A DNA stretch of 64,000 nt. It comes from DASVHS01 sp035468985 (lineage in GTDB: Bacteria > Acidobacteriota > Thermoanaerobaculia > Gp7-AA8). Below the pieces are notes generated by a model. That model was not told the DNA's origin. It saw only the letters and a program-made list of their open reading frames with translations, and did not search any database. The DNA is taken from positions 62,001 through 126,000 of the forward strand of contig DATISF010000064.1 of the NCBI GenBank assembly GCA_035468985.1, read 5' to 3'. Each line of letters starts with the position of its first letter. Within the stretch, counting starts at the first letter, position 1. Made by a program: the position numbers and the translations under genes. Below, in pieces: positions 58,401 through 64,000 of the stretch.

Positions 58401-59323
58401 AGGGCGGTATTCAGGCCTGCGCGCGGATTGGCCGCGTAGTGCGATTCGATCTTCTGCACGGCGTCCATCGCGTCGCCGGGCAGATTTCGCGGCACGGTGA
58501 TCACCACTTTGTAGTAGTGGTCGCCGCTCCTGGTCTTCTTTCTCACGCCTTTGCCGGTCAGGCGGAATGTCTGTCCGCCCTGGGTCCCGGCAGGAATGCG
58601 CGCGCGAACGGGGCCGTGGATCGTCGGGACGTCGATCTCCGATCCGCGGACCGCTTCGCCGATCGTGATCGGAAGCTCGATGTGGATGTCATCGCCGCGA
58701 CGCTCGAAAAACGGGTGCGGCTTCACGTGAACGAGCAGGTGCAGATCGCCGGCCGGCCCGCCCATCGGGCCGGGCTGCCCCTTGCCGCGGATGCGCAGGC
58801 GCTGTCCGTCGGAAACGCCTTCGGGAATCTTCACCTTCACCGTGCTGCCGTCCTCATAGCGGAGCTCGATCGTGGTTCCGAGGATGGCGTCGCGGAAGCC
58901 GATGGTCGTCTCGGATTCGATGTCGCCGCCGCGCTGCGGCTGAGCTTCGAATCCGCCGCCGGTCGCGCCGCCGAACAGATCGCCGAAGATGTCGCTGAAA
59001 TCGACCGTGCGGCTGCGCGTTCCCCGCCGCCCGCGCGCCCCACCCGCGCCCATGAACTGCGAGAAGTCGAAGCCGGCGAACGGATTCGCCCCGCCCGGCC
59101 CGAAGGCCTCGCTGCCGAGGCGGTCGTACTGGTCGCGCTTCTCCTGATCGCTCAGCACGGCGTACGCCTCGGAGATCTCCTTGAACTTGTTCTCCGCGTC
59201 CTTGTTCCCCTTGTTCTTGTCCGGGTGGTACTTCTTCGCGAGGGTCCGGTACGCCTTCTTGATCTCAGCCTCGTTCGCCGTTTTCTTGACGCCGAGGATT
59301 TCGTAGTAGTCCTTTCGGGCCAT
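58397..59323 (-). CDS. DnaJ/CbpA-type co-chaperone without zinc finger
   Basis: This 308-residue protein has an N-terminal J domain with HPD (KKYHPDKNKG, about 32-40), a Gly/Phe-rich linker (PFAGFDFSQFMG), and the two C-terminal substrate-binding domains, but none of the CxxCxGxG zinc-finger repeats. This layout matches CbpA/DnaJ2 rather than canonical DnaJ. ATG 59323 is the family start. It is first in the five-gene leftward operon. Confidence 0.92.
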   Translation of the reverse strand: MARKDYYEILGVKKTANEAEIKKAYRTLAKKYHPDKNKGNKDAENKFKEISEAYAVLSDQEKRDQYDRLGSEAFGPGGANPFAGFDFSQFMGAGGARGRRGTRSRTVDFSDIFGDLFGGATGGGFEAQPQRGGDIESETTIGFRDAILGTTIELRYEDGSTVKVKIPEGVSDGQRLRIRGKGQPGPMGGPAGDLHLLVHVKPHPFFERRGDDIHIELPITIGEAVRGSEIDVPTIHGPVRARIPAGTQGGQTFRLTGKGVRKKTRSGDHYYKVVITVPRNLPGDAMDAVQKIESHYAANPRAGLNTAL

Positions 59324-59343
59324 GCCTTGGACGTTGTAGCACA

Positions 59344-59420
59344 CGTCATCCTGAGCCGCGGAGACGGCGAAGGGTCTCCGGATGCGCGGGTTGAGATCCT
59401 TCGCTCCGCTCAGGATGGCG
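59344..59420. repeat. REP/MITE-like palindrome copy
   Basis: CGTCATCCTGAGCCGCGGAG to CGCTCAGGATGGCG, in the divergent gap between dnaJ and glgC. The right end is altered (GGATGGCG). Confidence 0.83.
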
Positions 59421-59492
59421 CGGCTCGACACCTTGCATCTCATCGAAAGTGGTCAGACACTTGCTATCGCGATTGGTGGTAGAAGAGGCTCG

Positions 59493-60767
59493 ATGTACGG
59501 TTCGCTCGCGCGACGCAACGTCCTCACCATGATCCTGGCCGGCGGGATGGGCGAGCGCCTGTATCCGCTGACCCGCGACCGCGCCAAGCCCGCCGTTCCG
59601 TTCGGCGGCCGGTATCGCATCGTCGACTTCGTCATCAACAATTTCATCAATTCAGGCTTCTTCAAGATCAAGGTGCTCACTCAGTTCAAGTCGACATCGT
59701 TGATCGAGCACATCACCCGCACCTGGCGGCTGGTGCCGGAGATCGGCCAGTACGTCGACGTCGTTCCGGCACAGATGCGCAAGGGACCGTTCTGGTTCCG
59801 CGGGACAGCCGATGCCGTCTACCAGAACCTCGAGCTGATCTTCGACGAGAGGCCCGACCTCGTCTGTGTGTTCGGCGGCGACCACATCTACAAGATGGAT
59901 GTGAATCAGATGCTGCAGGAGCACCTCGCGAACGACGCCGATCTGACCATCGCCACGATCCCGGTGCCGCTGAGCGAAGCGCATCACTTCGGGATCGTCG
60001 AGATCGACGACGATTTCAAGGTTACGGGCTTCGTGGAGAAGCCGAAAGCGGGGGCGAAGACGATTCCCGGACGGCCGGACATGGTTCTGGCCTCGATGGG
60101 CAACTACATCTTCAACACGCGTGTGATGATCGATGTGCTGCAGCGCAACGCCCTGCGCGATTCGGCTCACGATTTCGGCAAAGAGATCATCCCCGACATG
60201 TACACGCGGATGAAGGTCTACGCCTACGACTTCGCGAAGAACTACATTCCGGGCGAAGAGGGGCACAACCGCGGGTACTGGCGGGACGTGGGAACGGTCG
60301 ATGCGTATTTCGAGGCGTCGATGGACCTCGTGTCGGTCACGCCGGCGTTCAATCTTTACAACCCGCTGTGGCCGATCGTCTCCGCGCCGATGAACCTGCC
60401 GCCGGCGAAATTCGTGTTTGCCGATTCGAAGTCGCAGAGGATCGGGATCGCCACCGACTCGCTCGTCTCCGACGGCGCGATCATCTCCGGCGGCACGATC
60501 AACCGCTGCGTGCTGCATCCGCGCGTGCGCATCCACTCGTACTCCGACGTCGACGAGTCGATCCTGATGGACGGCGTCGAGGTCGGCAGGCACTCGCGCA
60601 TCCGCCGGGCCATCATCGACAAGGGTGTGAAGATCCCGGCCGGGACCACGATCGGATACGATCTGGAAGTGGACCGGCAGCGGTTCACCGTCACCGAGTC
60701 GGGCATCGTCGTGGTGCCGAAGGGTGCCGAGATCGAAGAGCACGCGCCGGCGGCGCAAGAGGTATGA
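59493..60767 (+). CDS. glgC: Glucose-1-phosphate adenylyltransferase
   Basis: This 424-residue enzyme has the nucleotide-binding motif LAGGMGERLYPLTRDRAKPA, FWFRGTADAVYQN and the sugar-binding region GFVEKPK. The C-terminal beta-helix is as expected. It makes ADP-glucose for glycogen. No other glg gene follows; rph is coupled by ATGA instead. ATG 59493 gives the family-normal N terminus. Confidence 0.94.
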   Translation: MYGSLARRNVLTMILAGGMGERLYPLTRDRAKPAVPFGGRYRIVDFVINNFINSGFFKIKVLTQFKSTSLIEHITRTWRLVPEIGQYVDVVPAQMRKGPFWFRGTADAVYQNLELIFDERPDLVCVFGGDHIYKMDVNQMLQEHLANDADLTIATIPVPLSEAHHFGIVEIDDDFKVTGFVEKPKAGAKTIPGRPDMVLASMGNYIFNTRVMIDVLQRNALRDSAHDFGKEIIPDMYTRMKVYAYDFAKNYIPGEEGHNRGYWRDVGTVDAYFEASMDLVSVTPAFNLYNPLWPIVSAPMNLPPAKFVFADSKSQRIGIATDSLVSDGAIISGGTINRCVLHPRVRIHSYSDVDESILMDGVEVGRHSRIRRAIIDKGVKIPAGTTIGYDLEVDRQRFTVTESGIVVVPKGAEIEEHAPAAQEV

Positions 60768-61540
60768 CAGTTCGCAACGATGGCCGAGCGCCGGATCAAC
60801 TCCGGCCGGTCGTGATTCATCCGAATTTCACCAAGCACGCGGAAGGCTCGGTGCTGATCGAGGTCGGCGATACGCGCGTCGTCTGTACGGCGTCCGTCCA
60901 GGAGAAAGTGCCTCCGTTTCTCTACCGCACCGGCCGCGGGTGGATCACCGCCGAGTACGGCATGCTCCCGCGCGCGACGACCGAACGCACCGAGCGCGAG
61001 GCGGCCAAGGGCAAGCAGGGCGGCCGGACGATGGAGATTCAGCGCCTCATCGGACGTTCGCTTCGAGCAGCCGTGAATCCGGAAATGCTCGGCGAGCGGA
61101 CGATCTGGATCGACTGCGACGTGCTCCAGGCCGACGGAGGCACGCGTACGGCCTCGATCACCGGCTCGTACGTCGCGCTGGTCATGGCTCTGGGACGCAT
61201 GTACGTCGACGGAAACCTGCCGAGCTGGCCGGTCAACGAATTCATCGCCGCGGTGTCGGTCGGAATGATCGGCGGCGTCCCGATGCTCGACCTCAATTAC
61301 GAAGAGGATTCGAAGGCAGGCGTCGACATGAACGTCGTGGCCACGGAAAAGGGACGCTTCATCGAATTGCAGGGCACCGGCGAGTCGGCCACGTTCTCCG
61401 AGGAGGAGATGAAGGCGATGATCGCGTTGGCGAAGAGCGGCATCGCCCAACTCGTCGGCAAGCAGCGCGAAATCCTCGGACCGCTGCTGGTGCGCGTCGA
61501 CGAAAAGGCGCGCGAGCGCCTGAACCGCAAGTTCCGGTGA
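60764..61540 (+). CDS. rph: Ribonuclease PH
   Basis: This 258-residue phosphorolytic 3'-5' exonuclease trims tRNA 3' ends. Typical stretches are LRPVVIHPNFTKHAEGSVLI, GWITAEYGMLPRAT, and GGRTMEIQRLIGRSLRA. Length and motifs are complete. It overlaps glgC by ATGA, an unusual neighbour. It ends just before a half palindrome. Confidence 0.95.
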   Translation: MTVRNDGRAPDQLRPVVIHPNFTKHAEGSVLIEVGDTRVVCTASVQEKVPPFLYRTGRGWITAEYGMLPRATTERTEREAAKGKQGGRTMEIQRLIGRSLRAAVNPEMLGERTIWIDCDVLQADGGTRTASITGSYVALVMALGRMYVDGNLPSWPVNEFIAAVSVGMIGGVPMLDLNYEEDSKAGVDMNVVATEKGRFIELQGTGESATFSEEEMKAMIALAKSGIAQLVGKQREILGPLLVRVDEKARERLNRKFR

Positions 61541-61543
61541 CGA

Positions 61544-61580
61544 TGTCATTCTGAGCGCCGAAGAGCGCAAAGAATCTGGG
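61544..61580. repeat. Half REP-like palindrome
   Basis: GTCATTCTGAGCGCCGAAG and AAAGAATCT only; the right arm is missing. The rest of 61541-61718 has no convincing gene: one Arg/Lys-rich plus-strand frame is open to 61726 but lacks any usual start codon. Confidence 0.6.
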
Positions 61581-61718
61581 ACGGAGCGCGGAGCCGGATC
61601 GACGACGACAGTGACGCCGTCGTATCGGCGCGCGGCGATCTACCGGGTCATCAGCGCAAAGAAGCCGAGACGCGCCCGCGCCGGCGGGCGCAGTACACGC
61701 TGGAGTCGCGGAAGAAGC

Positions 61719-62708
61719 TCAAGTAAGCCGCCACAGCTTGAGGATTCCATCCTCGCCGCTCGTCGCCAGCCATTTCCCGTCGGCGCTGAACGCCACCGAT
61801 CGAACGTCATCCGCATGTCCGGCCAGCTTCTGCTGCGGCGCGCCGTCCCGCACGCGCCAGAGCCGCACCGTCACGCCGTTGCCGCCGATGAGCCAGTGCC
61901 CGAAGATCTGCTTCCACACCGTTCCCACCGCGCCGAGCTCGCGGCCGGCGCTGGCAAGCCAGGTTCCATCGGGACTGAACGCGACGCTGTAAACGTGCTC
62001 CGATCCGGTGAGCGTGGCCAGCAGCGCGCCGTCGCGAACACGCCAGATGCGCACCGTCGAGTCGTCGCTGCCGCTGCCGATCAGCCGCGAATCGGGACTG
62101 ATGGCCAGACCGACGACGGCCTGCCTGTTCCCTGACAGCGTGCGGATGAGTTTCCCGTTGTCGGCACGCCACAACCTGATCGTCTTGTCGAAGCTGCTGC
62201 TGGCGAGAAACTTTCCGTCGGGGCTGAAGGCGACGCGCCAGACGTTCAGCGTATGACCGGTCAGCGTCTGCAGCAGTGCGCCGTCGCTCATGCGCCAGAC
62301 TCTGATCGTCTTGTCCTCGCCCGCGCTGGCGAGCCGCTGTCCGTCGGGACTGAATGAAACCGACCACACGACGCCACCGTGTCCGCGCAATGTTCGCGCC
62401 GGCGCGCCGTCGCTCACGCGCCAGATCCGAACCGTGCGGTCGTAGCCGCCGCTGGCGATCCATTGCCCATCCGGACTGAATGCGATCGAGGTCGCGCCGT
62501 CCGGATGCGTGATCCTGCGCGCGATTCTGCCGTTCGATACGCGCCAGAGATCGATGACGCCGTCCGCGGTGCACGAGGCGAGAATGCTCGAGTCGGGGCT
62601 GAACACCGCCTGGCGGCCCGGCGCGGGATGCGTGAACGTCCGGTACAGCCCTGCGTGGATCGATGGATTGATCGTGAGAGCGAGGGAAAGGAAGAGCGTG
62701 GCGAGCAT
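61719..62708 (-). CDS. Secreted WD40-repeat protein
   Basis: This is a 329-residue protein with an N-terminal signal (LATLFLSLALTINPSIHA) and seven WD40 repeats of the type FSPDGxxLASxxxDxTIRLWR (for example VFSPDSSILASC, SFSPDGQRLASAGED, AFSADGKWLATSGED). One repeat is longer, with an insert around HWLIGGNG. It forms a beta propeller outside the cytoplasm. It is 10 bp downstream of the YfhO gene on the same strand, with no clear functional link. Confidence 0.9.
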   Translation of the reverse strand: MLATLFLSLALTINPSIHAGLYRTFTHPAPGRQAVFSPDSSILASCTADGVIDLWRVSNGRIARRITHPDGATSIAFSPDGQWIASGGYDRTVRIWRVSDGAPARTLRGHGGVVWSVSFSPDGQRLASAGEDKTIRVWRMSDGALLQTLTGHTLNVWRVAFSPDGKFLASSSFDKTIRLWRADNGKLIRTLSGNRQAVVGLAISPDSRLIGSGSDDSTVRIWRVRDGALLATLTGSEHVYSVAFSPDGTWLASAGRELGAVGTVWKQIFGHWLIGGNGVTVRLWRVRDGAPQQKLAGHADDVRSVAFSADGKWLATSGEDGILKLWRLT

Positions 62709-62718
62709 TGCTGCTCGT

Positions 62719-64000
62719 TTACGTGCGGCGAACGATCGGGTTCACGATCAGCGCGACGATTGTCGCAATCGACACCCACAATCCCGCCCAGAACGTCATC
62801 GGTGAATACCAGACGTGCACGTCGTTGGTTCCGGGCGGCACGACGAATCCCAGGAACGTGCCGTTGAGGCGAAGCGGCTCGACGCTCTTTCCGTTGCGCG
62901 TCACTTTCCAGCCCGGCCACCAGGGAATGCTGCTGACCACCATCGTGTAACGCGGCGCCTGCACGCGCATGTGGAAGTCGGTGCCGCTCGCGCTGATGAT
63001 TTGCATCGTGGCGTTGGGCGAGCTCTTCGGCCGTGGCGCGAGCAGATCGAGCCGCTCCTGATCGTTCTCGACCGGCAGGCTCTTCAGCAGGGCGGTGTCG
63101 TTCCAGGCCCGATGTGTCTGCAGGAGCTGCACGTATCGATCGTTCTCGAACTCGAGGATGACGTTCGGCACCGTGAAGAAGCGCGGCAGGACGTCGTGAT
63201 TCTCGAAGATCCGTCCATCGCGTCCCTCGTAAACGAGGCCATAGCGCTGTGGATCGCGCAGATCGCCGCGCGGCGTCGTCACCACGTACTTCACGTTGAG
63301 GAAGTTCAGCACCGTCGTCGACACATCGACCCACTTCGGAAAGTAATCCTCCGTGTCGTAGCCGGTGAGCACGCGCAGCATGCCGAGGTAGCGGCCGTTG
63401 GCCATGGGATCGTGGGCGCGGATGTCTTCGAATCCATAGACGGCGGGTGTGTTCGGAAAAAACAGCGGACCTGTGGCGACGATACGGAACGGCGCGGTGC
63501 CGGGCGTCTTCGCGTCCAGCTGCTGCAGTTTCTCGATCAGAGGCGTCGTCGGATACATCTGATCGGCGCTGACGGTCGGGTTCCAGCCCTTCGACGCGCT
63601 CCACACCTCGGCGACGATCGCAGCCAGGAGAGCCATCGTGGCGATGTCGCGGGATCGCGGGGCCGCCGCGATCGCGGCAATCGCCAGCACGATCAGGCTC
63701 GGGATCAGCGTGAGAAGCGCGGTGTCACGGGCGGCGGGATACGGATAGAGAACCGCATAGAACAACACGAGCAGAACGATGCTGAAGATCCCGATTCCGG
63801 CGAGCACCGGCAACGGTTCGCGCCGCAGCAGATCGATCGCAGCGGCCGTCTGAACGGCAAGCAGGAAACAAAGGATCAGGCGCAGGCGCGCGTTCGCCGC
63901 GAGTTTGAACACGAGATGAAACAGCTGGCTGATGCCCGGCCAGCCCAGAACGATCCCAAGCACCACGAGCGTGGCGATGACGAAGAAAGCCTCGCGCGAT
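62719..64000 (-). CDS. YfhO-type membrane protein, C-terminal part (5' end outside window)
   Basis: The frame is open to the window end, so the N-terminal helices are missing. Visible are three to four helices (RLILCFLLAVQTAAAIDLL, GIFSIVLLVLFYAVLYPY), then a soluble domain of about 250 residues and a C-terminal helix (FWAGLWVSIATIVALIV). Motifs such as VYGFEDIRAHDPM and YYTMVVSSIP-like ending (SIPWWPGWKVTRNG) match the YfhO family, related to glycosyltransferase-39-type membrane proteins linked to lipoteichoic or cell-surface sugar transfer. Function here is unknown. Confidence 0.85.
   Translation of the reverse strand, partial: SREAFFVIATLVVLGIVLGWPGISQLFHLVFKLAANARLRLILCFLLAVQTAAAIDLLRREPLPVLAGIGIFSIVLLVLFYAVLYPYPAARDTALLTLIPSLIVLAIAAIAAAPRSRDIATMALLAAIVAEVWSASKGWNPTVSADQMYPTTPLIEKLQQLDAKTPGTAPFRIVATGPLFFPNTPAVYGFEDIRAHDPMANGRYLGMLRVLTGYDTEDYFPKWVDVSTTVLNFLNVKYVVTTPRGDLRDPQRYGLVYEGRDGRIFENHDVLPRFFTVPNVILEFENDRYVQLLQTHRAWNDTALLKSLPVENDQERLDLLAPRPKSSPNATMQIISASGTDFHMRVQAPRYTMVVSSIPWWPGWKVTRNGKSVEPLRLNGTFLGFVVPPGTNDVHVWYSPMTFWAGLWVSIATIVALIVNPIVRRT

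Noticed and set aside
61590..61726. Arg/Lys-rich plus-strand reading frame ending RRRAQYTLESRKKLK
   Set aside because: No ATG, GTG or TTG in frame, and it partly consists of a half palindrome; it overlaps the end of the WD40 gene.

Overview
This is a 64 kb, GC-rich, gene-dense chromosomal segment from a Gram-negative (LPS-type, diderm) bacterium. A TonB/ExbB/ExbD system, an LpxH-type enzyme, OmpA- and OmpW-type outer-membrane proteins and several signal-peptide-bearing proteins show the diderm envelope. A secreted VWFA protein of the type described as Acidobacterial, the many S9/M28 exported peptidases, and abundant dispersed palindromes of the CGTCATCCTGAG...AAGGATCT type suggest Acidobacteriota; this placement is inference. 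I see no rRNA, tRNA, CRISPR array, phage module or transposase gene.

Layout. 1-2.2 kb: tonB (5' end cut off), exbB and two exbD genes. 2.2-9.98 kb: DoxX, CPBP protease, thiolase / STN-domain protein / TVP38 membrane protein, then an M23 peptidase coupled to a bactofilin-like protein, then a convergent CDP-alcohol transferase / GalT-like / rhomboid operon. 9.98-10.32 kb: a 341-bp repeat-filled gap. 10.3-16.6 kb: zinc ribbon, DUF4242, GlxA-type regulator, S9 peptidase and secreted proteins of unknown function. 16.6-23.3 kb: POT peptide transporter, murB, PilZ protein, thioesterase, amidohydrolase, and an ECF sigma/anti-sigma pair. 23.8-28.1 kb: tam and a TetR gene, amt-glnK, MFS. 28.1-33.8 kb: alcohol dehydrogenase, radical SAM, Nudix, quinone oxidoreductase and an ABC-2 exporter. 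33.8-38.4 kb: outer-membrane protein, xthA, VWFA-OmpA pair, YkgJ, alpha/beta hydrolase. 38.4-42.9 kb: a tightly coupled four-gene chain (frameshifted unknown gene, small Tat-exported protein, amidase, SulP-STAS-cNMP transporter). 43-46.3 kb: a TetR-DevC-type ABC-membrane fusion protein efflux operon with a perfect 19-bp palindrome upstream. 46.4-54.1 kb: DUF3052-like protein, M28 peptidase, SLC13-like transporter, CHRD protein, OmpW-like protein, BadF/NAGK-type kinase, lipoprotein. 54.3-59.3 kb: a five-gene leftward operon dnaJ(cbpA-like)-lpxH-MBL-aroA-corC. 59.5-64 kb: glgC-rph, a WD40 protein and a YfhO-type membrane protein running off the end.

The most unusual non-genic content is two kinds of dispersed repeat. 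One is a MITE/REP-like palindrome family present at 13 loci, several copies having longer arms. The other is a set of heptanucleotide tandem repeats with a different unit family at different loci. Both kinds intrude into gene ends, supplying stop codons or low-complexity tails. The most interesting genic items are the Tat-small-protein/amidase/SulP chain, the PII protein lacking Tyr51, the bactofilin-M23 pair and the TetR-controlled DevC-type exporter.
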